A stretch of DNA of 64,000 nt, taken from positions 248,001 through 312,000 of the forward strand of contig JADJVE010000006.1 in assembly GCA_016716715.1 (NCBI GenBank). Direction: 5' to 3'. The notes under the pieces were generated by a model that was given only the letters and a program-made list of their open reading frames with translations, did not search any database and was not told the origin of the DNA. The DNA comes from Acidobacteriota bacterium (GTDB lineage Bacteria; Acidobacteriota; Thermoanaerobaculia; UBA5066). A program made the position numbers and the translations under genes. Numbering within the stretch: position 1 is the stretch's first letter; each line of letters starts with the position of its first letter. This document shows, piece after piece, positions 1-8,735 of the stretch.

Positions 1-684
1 GCGCGCGCCCGAGAGGACCGCCGCTTCCTCGCCGACCGTGGTCGAGCCCTCGAGCTTCGCGCCGCCCTCGGCCCGCGCGCGCTCCGCGAATGCGGTGGCG
101 CCGTTCGCGTGCGCGGCGTCCGCGCGCCGGTAGGCCGCCACGGAGTCGACGAGGACGGGCGCGGCCGCGAGCGGCAGCGCCGCGAAGTCCGGGTCGTGCG
201 CCCAGTCGGGCGCGCCGGGCTCGCGCGGGAAGTCCTTCTTCTTGAGGGCTCCCGGCAGGATGCGCCACATGCCCGCGGGGCGGCCGCCGATCGTCGCCTC
301 CACGACCGGGCCGCGCGCGTCCTCCACCTTCGAGAGGAACTCGCCGATGGCGGCGTGGACGCCGACGTCGCCGCGCACGACGACGGTCTCGCCGTCGAGG
401 CGGTGCTCGAGACGGCGCAGAACGTCGCCCGCGCTCTCTCCGTCCTCGCGCCGGACGATCTCGAGGGCGATGCCCCAGCGGATGCCCTTCCCGAAGCGGC
501 GTTCGACCTCGCCCGCGCGCGGGCCCACGACGAGGAGCGCCGACCGCCGGCCGGCGCCGACGAGAGCCTCCAATGCGCGTTCGAGGAGCGGGACGCCCGC
601 GAGCGGCAGGAGGGCGGGCACGACGCGCGAGGCGAGCGGCCCGAAGGCCGTGCCGTCGCGGTCGGCGAGAAGGACGGTCGTCAT
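1..684 (-). CDS. Sugar nucleotidyltransferase, partial at C-terminus
   Basis: The reading frame starts at an ATG (complement of 682-684) and runs off the left edge of the window, so the C-terminus is missing. The protein opens MTTVLLADRDGTAFGPL, continues with a PALLPLAGVPLLERALEAL stretch, and ends in the window with KLEGSTTVGEEAAVLSGAR. That is the layout of NDP-sugar pyrophosphorylases of the mannose-1-phosphate guanylyltransferase/GlmU type: an N-terminal Rossmann-like nucleotidyl transferase followed by left-handed beta-helix (hexapeptide) repeats. The usual LAAG..R..P nucleotide loop is weak here (LADRDGTAFG), so activity and substrate are uncertain. It lies 10 bases downstream of the GT39 gene on the same strand, so the two are probably co-transcribed for surface glycan synthesis. 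Confidence 0.6.
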   Translation of the reverse strand, partial: MTTVLLADRDGTAFGPLASRVVPALLPLAGVPLLERALEALVGAGRRSALLVVGPRAGEVERRFGKGIRWGIALEIVRREDGESAGDVLRRLEHRLDGETVVVRGDVGVHAAIGEFLSKVEDARGPVVEATIGGRPAGMWRILPGALKKKDFPREPGAPDWAHDPDFAALPLAAAPVLVDSVAAYRRADAAHANGATAFAERARAEGGAKLEGSTTVGEEAAVLSGAR

Positions 685-694
685 GGGGGGCCGA

Positions 695-2263
695 TTATGG
701 CCGGGAGGCGCCCGGGGCGGGAACGGCGCGTTCCGGGACGAAAACGGCGAGCCCCGTCGTTCGTCCCGCGCGGGCGTTCACGTCGGCCGTGACGTCCCGC
801 GCGTGTCCGGCGATCCACGCCCGCGCGTCCGCGGAGGGCGCCGCGGGCGCGGCGTCCGCCTCGCGCCACGCCCAGCAACGCAGGCCGCCGCGGGTCTCGG
901 CGTCGAGCGAGACGGGTGTCTCCTCTCCGTTCCACGCGAGGCCTGTCCGGAAGAGGTGGAACGCCACCGCGTCGGGCTCGGGCGCGCGGAACGCGACCGC
1001 GCGCGGCGACAGCGACGCCACCGCCGGCGCGATCTGTTCGGCGAGCTCACGCGCGCCGGTCCGGTGGGTCAGGAGGTCGTGCCGGATCCGGCGCGCCGCC
1101 TCGATGCCGCCGAGGACGAGGAGGGCGCCCATCGCGCCCGCCGCGACGCGCTGCGTCGTCCGCGAGGCGCGCGCGCGCGCCGAGACGACGACGGCGGTGG
1201 CTCCGAGGCCCGTCAGCGTCGCGATGGCCGGCATGACGGGGATCGACGAAAGCCGGTAGCGCCCCGCGACCACGACGACGATCACGAGCTCGACGAAGTA
1301 GCCGCCCCAGAGGAGGCCGTGCGCGAGCCGGCGGTCCCCGCCGGTCGCGCCCGAGGCGATCTCGTCCTCGCCGACGTTCCGCCAGAGGAACGCGACGCCG
1401 AGGAGCGTCACCGGCAGGAACCAGAAGACGGGCCGGAGGATCGACAGGAGGTCGGCGGAGAACGCCGTCGGAAGCGCGGCGGTCCGCGCCGCGGCCTCGG
1501 AGGCCCCGAAGGCCGTCGCGACCTGGAACGCGAACGTGTCGGGACGCAGGAGAAGGACGGCGAGCAGGTGCGACCCGCCCACGAGGAAGAACGCCGCGAA
1601 GAGGAACAGCAGCGAGCGCTTCGTGCGCCCGAGCGCGAAGAGGCGCGGGCGGGCGGCGAGCGCGAGGAGAAGCGGGAGGAGGAAGAGCGCGACCGCGTAC
1701 CCCTTCGCGAGGAAGCCGAGGCCGAAGAAGACGCCGGAGAGCGCGCCCTCCCACGGAATGTCCTCCTCGAACGCGCGCAGGCCGAAGATGATCCCGGCGA
1801 AGCCCAGCGTCACGAGCGTCGTCTCCACGGTCGCGACGCGCGAGGCCGCGACGAGAGGCGGGAACAGCGCGACGAACGCGCCCGCGAGGTGGCCCGCCGG
1901 CTGCCCCCAGCCGCGGCGCACGATCCGCTCCACGACGAAGGCCGCGACGAGGCCGAGGATCGCCGACGGGAACCGCACGGCCCACTCCTCGGCGCCGAAC
2001 ACGCGCACCATCCCGGAGAGGAGCCACGGGAAAAGGATCGGCGTGCCGGCCGGGTCCCCGAGCGGCGTCGTCCCCGGCGCGAGCACCTGCGCGCCGCCCT
2101 CGAGGACGTTGCGCGCCCCGACCGCCCAGCGGCCCTCGTCGGCGGCGAAGAGGTCCGGCCGCCCGAGGAGGATCAGCCGGAGCAGGGCCCCGGCCGCCAG
2201 CGCCGCCGCAAAGAGGAGGCGGCCGGACGCTTCGGGATCTTCAGACGGACGCCCGGCGGACAC
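695..2263 (-). CDS. Glycosyltransferase family 39-like membrane protein
   Basis: This 522-residue polytopic membrane protein resembles ArnT/PMT-type GT-C enzymes, which move a sugar from a polyprenyl-phosphate donor outside the inner membrane. A GT-C acidic motif follows the first helix (ADEGRW, Asp42-Glu43). About ten hydrophobic helices fill the middle, and a soluble tail ends near GLAVFVPERAV. I chose the GTG at 2263 (SAGRPSEDPE...) because it comes just before the first membrane helix; the open frame reaches 2653 but would overlap the divergent gene that starts at 2301. That leaves a 37-base shared promoter region. The donor and acceptor cannot be told from sequence. Confidence 0.75.
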   Translation of the reverse strand: MSAGRPSEDPEASGRLLFAAALAAGALLRLILLGRPDLFAADEGRWAVGARNVLEGGAQVLAPGTTPLGDPAGTPILFPWLLSGMVRVFGAEEWAVRFPSAILGLVAAFVVERIVRRGWGQPAGHLAGAFVALFPPLVAASRVATVETTLVTLGFAGIIFGLRAFEEDIPWEGALSGVFFGLGFLAKGYAVALFLLPLLLALAARPRLFALGRTKRSLLFLFAAFFLVGGSHLLAVLLLRPDTFAFQVATAFGASEAAARTAALPTAFSADLLSILRPVFWFLPVTLLGVAFLWRNVGEDEIASGATGGDRRLAHGLLWGGYFVELVIVVVVAGRYRLSSIPVMPAIATLTGLGATAVVVSARARASRTTQRVAAGAMGALLVLGGIEAARRIRHDLLTHRTGARELAEQIAPAVASLSPRAVAFRAPEPDAVAFHLFRTGLAWNGEETPVSLDAETRGGLRCWAWREADAAPAAPSADARAWIAGHARDVTADVNARAGRTTGLAVFVPERAVPAPGASRP

Positions 2264-2300
2264 GAGTCGGAGTATACGGACGGTCCATACTCTTTCCCCG

Positions 2301-3161
2301 ATGCCCGAGCCGGCCGGTCCGCCCCTCACGGTCACACTGATCGCGCGCGACGAGGAGGACCGCCTCCCCGAGGCGCTCGCCGCCGTGGCGTTCGCCGAGG
2401 AGATCGTCGTCGTCGTCGACTCCGCGACGACGGACAAGACCGCCGAGATCGCGGAGGCGGCCGGCGCGCACGTCCTCGTCCGCGCGTTCGACGGCTTCGG
2501 GACGCAGAAGAACGCGGCCGCCGCGCTCGCCACGCACCGCTGGATCCTCTCGATCGACGCCGACGAGGTCGTCTCGCCCGCCCTGGCGGTGGAGATCCGC
2601 TCCCGCCTCGCGGCCACGGTTTTGGAGAAGAGCCCGCCGGCCGCGTTCCGCATCCCGATCCGGCTCGAGTTCCTCGGGCGCGAGCTCCACTTCGGGCGCG
2701 ATACGGTGGTGCGGCCGGCGCGCCTCTACGACCGCACGCGCGCGCGCTTTTCCGAGGACCCCGTGCACGAAAAAGTCGTCGCGACCGGCCCCGTCGAGGC
2801 CCTCGACGAGTCCATCCTCCACCGCTCGTACCGCGACCTCACGCACTACCTCGAGAAGCTCGACCGCTACACGACGCTCGCCGCGGAGGCGAAGTGGGCG
2901 GCCCGCAAGGGCGCCATGCCGTTCCTCCCCGTCCGCGTCGTCTGGGAGTTTTTCGACCGCGCGATCCTCAGGCTCGGGGTCCTCGACGGCACCGCGGGCC
3001 TCACGTTCGCGGCCCTCTCGTCCGCGAACACGCTGGTCAAGTACCTCAAGCTCCGCGAGCTCGAGGACGCCATCGCGCGCGGCGAACGCCTGCCTCCCGC
3101 GAATGCCCGCGTCGAGGACACGGCCGTCCTGCGCATCCGGGCGCTCATGCGGTTCCGCTGA
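2301..3161 (+). CDS. Glycosyltransferase family 2 (WaaE/KdtX-like)
   Basis: This 286-residue cytoplasmic GT-A glycosyltransferase has an N-terminal strand and RDEEDRLPEAL helix, a VVVDSATTDKT donor-binding segment (Asp40), and a DXD-type metal site in SIDADE (Asp86, Asp88). The later HEKV and LHRSYRD segments are typical of the lipopolysaccharide-core GT2 family that includes WaaE/KdtX. The ATG at 2301 leaves 37 bases to the divergent GT39 gene. Its TGA overlaps the ATG of the following deacetylase by one base, so translation is probably coupled. The likely role is adding a sugar to lipid-linked surface glycan; the exact sugar is unknown. Confidence 0.8.
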   Translation: MPEPAGPPLTVTLIARDEEDRLPEALAAVAFAEEIVVVVDSATTDKTAEIAEAAGAHVLVRAFDGFGTQKNAAAALATHRWILSIDADEVVSPALAVEIRSRLAATVLEKSPPAAFRIPIRLEFLGRELHFGRDTVVRPARLYDRTRARFSEDPVHEKVVATGPVEALDESILHRSYRDLTHYLEKLDRYTTLAAEAKWAARKGAMPFLPVRVVWEFFDRAILRLGVLDGTAGLTFAALSSANTLVKYLKLRELEDAIARGERLPPANARVEDTAVLRIRALMRFR

Positions 3162-3940
3162 TGGACGGCGCTCTCGCCGCCGCGCTCTTCGCCGCCGGGA
3201 TCGGCCTCTCGCTGCGCTTCAACTGGTGGCGTCCGAGGCGCCCCGGCACGCCCATCCTCATGTACCACGAGGTCGGGCCGCACCGCGGGGGCTCGAAGCT
3301 CAACCACTGGCGCGTCCTCCCGGAAGACTTCGCGCGCCAGCTCGCCCACCTCGCGCGGCGCGGATATCGCGGCGCTGCGCTGCGCGACCTCCTCGACGTC
3401 CCCTCGGCGGACGGGAAGCGCGCGGTCCTCACGTTCGACGACGGCTATGCGGGCGTTCTCGCGAGCGCCCTCCCGCTCCTCGGGACCCACGGCTTCTCGG
3501 CCACGGTCTTCGTCGTCTCGGGAAAGCTCGGCGGCGTCAACGACTGGGACGGCGAGACGCCGGGCGACGCGCTCCTCTCGGCCGACGAAGTTCGCGCGCT
3601 CCATGCGGCCGGAATCGAGATCGGCTCCCATGGCGCCACGCATCGGGCCCTGCCGGAGCTCTCGGACGCCGACCTCACCGCCGAGGTCGCCGGGAGCAAG
3701 GCGGCACTCGAGGCCGTGATCGGCGCGCCCGTCGTCTCCTTCTGCTACCCGTACGGCGCGTTCGACGAACGCAGCGTCGAGGCCGTGCGCGCCGCTGGCT
3801 ACCGCGCCGCCACCGTCATCCGCGGCGGCATCCCGCCCGACCTGTCCGACCCCTTCCGCCTCAAGCGTGTCGCCGTCCGCGGCACGAACACGCTTCTCGA
3901 CTTCTCGCTCGCGCTCACGCGCGGGCGCTCGCGCCTCTAG
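3161..3940 (+). CDS. Polysaccharide deacetylase (CE4/NodB family)
   Basis: A 259-residue protein with one N-terminal hydrophobic segment (residues 3-18, a membrane anchor) followed by a NodB-fold deacetylase. Visible motifs are MYHEV (34-38), the catalytic/metal motif TFDDGY (91-96), the metal-binding SHGATH (156-161) and CYPYGAF further on. CE4 enzymes remove N-acetyl groups from glycans using a divalent metal. It overlaps the GT2 stop by one base and belongs to the same operon, so it probably trims the glycan that GT2 helps build. Only 3 bases separate it from the convergent gene ending at 3944. Confidence 0.87.
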   Translation: MDGALAAALFAAGIGLSLRFNWWRPRRPGTPILMYHEVGPHRGGSKLNHWRVLPEDFARQLAHLARRGYRGAALRDLLDVPSADGKRAVLTFDDGYAGVLASALPLLGTHGFSATVFVVSGKLGGVNDWDGETPGDALLSADEVRALHAAGIEIGSHGATHRALPELSDADLTAEVAGSKAALEAVIGAPVVSFCYPYGAFDERSVEAVRAAGYRAATVIRGGIPPDLSDPFRLKRVAVRGTNTLLDFSLALTRGRSRL

Positions 3941-3943
3941 GCG

Positions 3944-5134
3944 TCAGGCGGTCTCGCCCCACGCGATGGCGCGCTGGCGGAGCGCGTCGCGCGAGGCCGT
4001 GTCCGGCAGGTCCAGCAGGACGGGCACGATCGGCAGGTCGCCCGGGTCCCAGTCGATGAGCGCCGCCGCCGCGGGCGCGACGCGTTCGGCGAGCGGCCAG
4101 GTGCGCGCGGACTTGCGCGCGACGCGCCCGGCGCCCGCGGCATCCTCGATCTCCTCGTCCTCGCCGAAGAGCTCGGAGACCGCGGCCCCGCTGCGCCGCC
4201 GCGCGAGCGCGATCGCGTACTCCGTCCAGTTCGGCAGGTCGACGCCGAGACGCTCTTCCTCGAAGAGGCGCAGGACTTCCATGAAACGGTCCCCGGCGCG
4301 CGCGACCTGGCGGCGGGCGTCGACGTTCTCCGGGCCCGCGGGCGCCTGGAGCGCGGCCGCCGCGGCCCGGTGCCTCTCCACGAGGTCCTTGAACCGCGTC
4401 CAGCTCATCCTCACGTGAAAGCCGGGGCGGCGCGGCCCGTCCGGCGACTCGGCGCCGAGCGATCTGAGCTCGGCCTCGCGCGCGGCGACGCCCGGCGACC
4501 ACCGCGCCGCCGAGATCAGGACCGCCTCGCCACAGGCGAGGTCGGCGCCCTGCACGAAGCGCAGCGCCTCCCGTGCGCGTGTTCCGGTCGTCGAGCGGTC
4601 CACGAGGCGCTCGGCCGCGAGCAGGTGAGCGCCCGTCCGCGCGAGAAGGCGCAGGCCCTCGAAGCGGTCGGGTCCGCCGCGAAAGACGTCCGCGAAGGGC
4701 GGCAGGAGGTCCTCCGGCCCGTCCACGACGCGGCGGGCGGCGAGGAGCTCCATGTTCGCGAGCGTCGGCGGGAGGAGCGCGAGGGCGCGGCGCGCGACGG
4801 CGTCGACGGAGGCCTGGATCTTCCGCGCACGCGCGGCGTCGGCGGCGGCCTTCGCGAGGCGGCGGGAGATCGCGGGGACCTCGCGCACCGGCGCGTCGAG
4901 GACGGCCAGGATCTCGAACGGGTCGGCCGGGTGGCCGCTTCCGTCGCGCCCGACGAGCGTCGCCCCCTCGCCGCGGCCCAGCGCCCCGCCGAGCGCGGCC
5001 CCGGCCCACGCGTCTCCGGCGGCGTCCTTCAGGGCGGAGAGAAGCGCCCTCAGGCTCGCGGCCGCGCGCGCTTCGGCGCCGGCGTCGCGGGCACGCGTGA
5101 AGGGGCGGGCGGCTTCCAGCGTCTCGCTCGTCAC
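3944..5134 (-). CDS. Unknown protein, possible degenerate nucleotidyltransferase fold
   Basis: A 396-residue soluble protein starting at GTG 5134 (TSETLEAARPF). I do not recognise the family. It is helical and Arg/Ala-rich. Residues about 47-80 (GGALGRGEG, then DPFEILAVLD) loosely recall the GS...D.D pattern of polymerase-beta-type nucleotidyltransferases, but the paired aspartates are not convincing. It has no signal peptide or membrane segment. It is divergent from truA (41-base gap) and convergent with the deacetylase. Function is unknown. Confidence 0.6.
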   Translation of the reverse strand: MTSETLEAARPFTRARDAGAEARAAASLRALLSALKDAAGDAWAGAALGGALGRGEGATLVGRDGSGHPADPFEILAVLDAPVREVPAISRRLAKAAADAARARKIQASVDAVARRALALLPPTLANMELLAARRVVDGPEDLLPPFADVFRGGPDRFEGLRLLARTGAHLLAAERLVDRSTTGTRAREALRFVQGADLACGEAVLISAARWSPGVAAREAELRSLGAESPDGPRRPGFHVRMSWTRFKDLVERHRAAAAALQAPAGPENVDARRQVARAGDRFMEVLRLFEEERLGVDLPNWTEYAIALARRRSGAAVSELFGEDEEIEDAAGAGRVARKSARTWPLAERVAPAAAALIDWDPGDLPIVPVLLDLPDTASRDALRQRAIAWGETA

Positions 5135-5175
5135 GAGCAGCGTCAGGATAACGGGTTCGAGGCGACAATGGGGGC

Positions 5176-5979
5176 ATGACCGCCCCGAGCGTCCTCCGCG
5201 CGACCCTCGAGTACGACGGCGGGCGCTACCGCGGCTGGCAGTCGCAGGTGAACGCCCGCACGGTTCAGGGAGAGCTCTACGCCGCCTGCCGCGACGTCCT
5301 CGGCAAGGACGTCAAAGTGAACGGCGCGGGCCGCACGGACGCCGGCGTTCACGCCTTCGCGCAGGTCGCCTCGCTCCACGGCCCGTTCACGGCCCCCGCT
5401 TCCGAGCTCGGGAGAATCCGGCAGGCTCTCAACGACCGCCTCCCGCCGGACATCCACGTCCTGAATCTCCAGCCCGCGGGCCGCACGTTCCATGCGCGCC
5501 ACGACGCGGGCGAGCGCATCTACCGCTACCGCATCTCGCGGCGGCGCACGGCGTTCGGCAAGCGCTACGTCTGGTGGATCAAGGACCGCCTCGACGCGAA
5601 GGCCATGCAGGCCGCCGCCGACCTCTTCCCGGGCCGCCACGACTTCGGGAGCTTCTGCGAAAACTCCGAGGGGCACGACTCGACGCTCGTCGAGGTCGCG
5701 TTCGCCCGCCTCGAGACGCCGCCCGAGGCGCCCGACCTCCTGATCTTCCGGATCGGCGCGTCGCATTTCCTCTGGAAGATGGTGCGCCGCCTGACGGGGA
5801 CGCTCGTGGAGGTCGGCACGGGACGGCTCGGCGTGAAGGACGTGAAGGAGATGCTGACGACGCGCACGGCGAAGAGCGCCGCCTGGACGTCGCCGCCGTC
5901 CGGTCTCTTCCTCGAGTCCGTGACGTACCCGGGGGATCCCCCGCCGCCGCCCATCGACCCCTTCCGCCCCGGCTTCTGA
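5176..5979 (+). CDS. truA: tRNA pseudouridine(38-40) synthase
   Basis: TruA converts uridines 38-40 in the tRNA anticodon arm to pseudouridine. The 267-residue length matches the family. The catalytic motif AGRTDAGVHA places the nucleophile at Asp55. EYDGGRYRGWQ near the N-terminus and HARHDAGERIYRYRI in the second half are family hallmarks. The start is ATG 5176. The following thioredoxin-like gene begins 14 bases downstream, so both may be on one transcript. Confidence 0.95.
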   Translation: MTAPSVLRATLEYDGGRYRGWQSQVNARTVQGELYAACRDVLGKDVKVNGAGRTDAGVHAFAQVASLHGPFTAPASELGRIRQALNDRLPPDIHVLNLQPAGRTFHARHDAGERIYRYRISRRRTAFGKRYVWWIKDRLDAKAMQAAADLFPGRHDFGSFCENSEGHDSTLVEVAFARLETPPEAPDLLIFRIGASHFLWKMVRRLTGTLVEVGTGRLGVKDVKEMLTTRTAKSAAWTSPPSGLFLESVTYPGDPPPPPIDPFRPGF

Positions 5980-5993
5980 GGCAGAATCCGCGG

Positions 5994-7331
5994 GTGAGAC
6001 CTGCCTCGTTCCTCCTCGCCCCCGTCTTCGCCGCCGCGCTCGCCGCCCCGCTGCCGCTGGCCGGGGCCGAGACCGCGAAACCCGCCGGTGTCCACGTTCC
6101 CTTCGTCGAAGGCAAACCGTTCGCCGAGGTCCTGAAGCGCGCGAAGGCCGAAGGCAAGCCCGTCATGCTCGACGTCGTCGCCGCGTGGTGCGGCCCGTGC
6201 AAGATCATGGACAAGACGACGTTCGCCGACGCGAGCGTCGTCGCGTGGTCGAAGAAGTTCGTCGTCCCTGCCCGCGTCGACGCCGAGAAGGGCGAGGGCC
6301 GGAAAGTCTCCGCCCGCTACCAGGCCTTTTCCTTCCCGACAGTCGTCTTCCTCGACGGCGACGGGAACGAGATCGACCGCCTCGTCGGCGCCTACCAGGC
6401 CGCGGACTTCCAGCGCGGCGGCGAGGCCGTTCTCGGCGGGAAGACGCCGCTCCTCGACGGCCTCTCGAAGCTCAAGGCGAAGTGGGACCACGAGGAAGGG
6501 ATCCGCCTCGGAAGCGCCCTCGCGCTGCGGCGGGACCGCGCGCGGCTGCGCCCGATCGCGCTGCGGGTCGTCTCGGAGGAGGGCGAGCTCTCGCGCCCGG
6601 AGGTCTTCCAGCTCTTCGCGCAGCTCGTCGCCATCGAAACGCTCGACGACGACTTCTCGCCCGAGACCGGCGACCTCATCGCGACGTTCCTCCCGCGCCT
6701 CGGCACCGACCCGCGCCGCGGCTTCTTCGCGGCGGCGTACGTCACGGCGCTCGGCAAGCGCGGCGACGTCGCGACGGCCCGCTCGGTGGCCGCCGAGACG
6801 CTGGCCGCCGTCGGCGAGGGCGGGCCCTACAACGCCGACGTCCTCGCCGCGCTGGGCGGCGCCGAGAAGAAGGCCGGCCGCACGGCCGAGGCTCTCGCGG
6901 CGTACCAGCGCGCGGCCGACGCCGCCACGAAGAACGGCGCCGCCCCGGGCGTGCGCGTCGAGCGCCAGCTCGACCTCGTGGAGGCGAACGCCGCCGCGGG
7001 CCGCCCCGCCGAGGCGAAGAAGGCCTGGGCCTCCGCGCTCGAGCTCGGCGCCGGGGCGCTGGACGCGGGCCTCTCGACGCGCGCCTCGCGCGCCGCGCTC
7101 GCGCTCAAGGACGGCCCGGAGGCCGTCAAGCAGGCCCGCCGCGCCGTGGAGCTCACGCAGGGCGAGGACGCGGCCGCGCAGGCCGCGCTCGCGCAGGCGC
7201 TCCGCGCTTCGGGCGACGCCGCCGGCTCGTCGGCCGCCTGGAAGCGCGCCGCCGAGCTCGACCCGCAGAACGCCGAGTACCGCGCCGGGGCGGAGACCGG
7301 CGCGAAGAAGAAGGCCGCGAAGGCCTCCTGA
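5994..7331 (+). CDS. Secreted thioredoxin-fold protein with C-terminal TPR region
   Basis: A 445-residue exported protein. A signal peptide ends near AGA at residue 25. A thioredoxin domain follows with active-site WCGPC (Cys66, Cys69) and the cis-Pro loop FSFPTVVF. The second half is Ala-rich and helical with tetratricopeptide-like units (AEALAAYQRAADAA, then QAALAQALRASGDAA, then AWKRAAELDPQNAEY). The GTG at 5994 gives the signal peptide directly; the open frame continues upstream across truA and was rejected. Its role is probably periplasmic disulfide reduction or maturation, with the TPR part binding a partner. Confidence 0.82.
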   Translation: MRPASFLLAPVFAAALAAPLPLAGAETAKPAGVHVPFVEGKPFAEVLKRAKAEGKPVMLDVVAAWCGPCKIMDKTTFADASVVAWSKKFVVPARVDAEKGEGRKVSARYQAFSFPTVVFLDGDGNEIDRLVGAYQAADFQRGGEAVLGGKTPLLDGLSKLKAKWDHEEGIRLGSALALRRDRARLRPIALRVVSEEGELSRPEVFQLFAQLVAIETLDDDFSPETGDLIATFLPRLGTDPRRGFFAAAYVTALGKRGDVATARSVAAETLAAVGEGGPYNADVLAALGGAEKKAGRTAEALAAYQRAADAATKNGAAPGVRVERQLDLVEANAAAGRPAEAKKAWASALELGAGALDAGLSTRASRAALALKDGPEAVKQARRAVELTQGEDAAAQAALAQALRASGDAAGSSAAWKRAAELDPQNAEYRAGAETGAKKKAAKAS

Positions 7332-7347
7332 GCCTTCGCCTCCGCGC

Positions 7348-8226
7348 ATGCGATCGCTCGCGGAGATCCTCCTCTCACCCGTCGGCCTCGCGCCCGTCAC
7401 CGCGTCGACGGAGGCGTTCCGCATGGCCGTGGCGGCCGCCGCGGGCGACGCCGGCATCGTGGAGATGCTCGTGCACGACGGCGACCCGGAGGAGCCCGCC
7501 CGCCTCGTGACCCTCTTCGCCTCGCCGGGACGGCCCGAGACGCGGCCGACGCTCCTCTTCCTGCATGGCAAGGGCGGCGGCGGAGCCGAGTGGACGAAGG
7601 ACGCGGTGCGTTCGCTGAGGCTCGGCTTCAACGTGCTCGTCCCCGAGCTGCGCGGCCACCCGCCGTCGACGGGCGCGCGGATCACGTGCGGCATCCGCGA
7701 GACGAACGACCTCCTGCTCCTCCTCGACCTCGCGCGGGAGCGATTCGGCGTCGAGGCCGCGCGCCTCGGGATCGACGGCTGCTCTCTCGGCTCGCTCCTC
7801 GCGCTGCAGCTCGCGGCGGCGCGGACGCCCGCGGCGCTCTGGCTCCAGTCCCCGTTCGGCGACCTGCGCGCGATGGCCGTCCACTACCTTCACCGCGCGA
7901 CCGGATTGCCTCGCATCCTCCTCGAGGGGCCGGTGCGTCTCCTCGTCCGCCGGATCGAGAGGACGGAGAAGCTCGATCTCTCGCAGGCCGACCCCGTCGC
8001 GGCGGCCCGGCGCGTGACGTGCCCGACGACCGTCGTCCACGGCGAGACGGACGAACTCGTGCCGATCCGCTTTTCGCCGCGCCTCTACGAGGCGCTCGCG
8101 GGGCCGAAGACGTTCTGGCGAGTTCCCGCGTGCGGGCACTGCCACCACGCGGACGAGCCGCAGGCCGTCCTTCCGGCGGAGTACGAGCGGCGCTGGACGG
8201 AGTTCTTCCTCGAGAACGTCCCGTAG
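7348..8226 (+). CDS. Alpha/beta hydrolase
   Basis: A 292-residue alpha/beta-hydrolase. The oxyanion region is LFLHGKGG (71-77), the nucleophile elbow is GCSLG (Ser146), the acid is probably the Asp in GETDELVP, and the catalytic His is in CGHCHHAD near the C-terminus. It has no signal peptide, so it is likely cytoplasmic. It starts 16 bases after the thioredoxin-TPR gene. Substrate is unknown; the family includes esterases and peptidase-like hydrolases. It is convergent, 4 bases apart, with the DUF4149 gene. Confidence 0.8.
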   Translation: MRSLAEILLSPVGLAPVTASTEAFRMAVAAAAGDAGIVEMLVHDGDPEEPARLVTLFASPGRPETRPTLLFLHGKGGGGAEWTKDAVRSLRLGFNVLVPELRGHPPSTGARITCGIRETNDLLLLLDLARERFGVEAARLGIDGCSLGSLLALQLAAARTPAALWLQSPFGDLRAMAVHYLHRATGLPRILLEGPVRLLVRRIERTEKLDLSQADPVAAARRVTCPTTVVHGETDELVPIRFSPRLYEALAGPKTFWRVPACGHCHHADEPQAVLPAEYERRWTEFFLENVP

Positions 8227-8230
8227 AGCC

Positions 8231-8731
8231 TCAGGCGTCGCCCTTCGGCAGCTGCCCGAAGCCCGCGGCGAAGACGCCGGCCGAGGCGAGGATCCGCACG
8301 AGGAGAGTCAGCGACGAGACGCCGTGGAGGCGCCCCCAGGCCTTGCGCAGGGGATCTTCCTTCGAGACGAGGTCGATCGGGCCCATGCGGGCGCGCCGCT
8401 CCATCATCTCGGGCGTCACGACGAAGAGCGACGCCGCGGCCGCCACCGCCGCGATCGCGAGGAAGCGGACGGCGTAGCCCCTTGCGCCCGCGGTCCAGGG
8501 GCGAGCGCGGTTCCACAGGAAGAGGAGGAGCCCGAGGAGAAGCGCGAAGCCCAGGGTCGCCGCGTCGAGCACGTCGAGGAGAACCTTGTTCACGGCGCCC
8601 GCCGCGTGGCGGCTCGGCGACGTCTCGAGGACGACCCGGGCGCCGAAGGCGCCGAAGAACGCGAGCATCCCGCACCAGAGGGCGGCCAGGAAGAGGAAGC
8701 CGCCGGCGAGAACTCGCGTCCGCTTCGTCAC
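8231..8731 (-). CDS. DUF4149/TMEM205-like membrane protein
   Basis: A 166-residue inner-membrane protein with four predicted helices: residues about 8-30, 52-72, 84-104 and 143-160. The segment LRKAWGRLHGVSSLTLL before the last helix is characteristic of the DUF4149 (TMEM205-like) family, whose function is unsettled. The start is GTG 8731, four bases after the mqnD stop, so it is translated from the mqnD transcript. Confidence 0.75.
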   Translation of the reverse strand: MTKRTRVLAGGFLFLAALWCGMLAFFGAFGARVVLETSPSRHAAGAVNKVLLDVLDAATLGFALLLGLLLFLWNRARPWTAGARGYAVRFLAIAAVAAAASLFVVTPEMMERRARMGPIDLVSKEDPLRKAWGRLHGVSSLTLLVRILASAGVFAAGFGQLPKGDA

Positions 8732-8735
8732 GCCC

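Noticed and set aside
242..3940. A 1232-codon plus-strand reading frame
   Set aside because: Its first two-thirds is a GC-driven shadow of the GT39 gene; only the last part (from 3161) is the real deacetylase.
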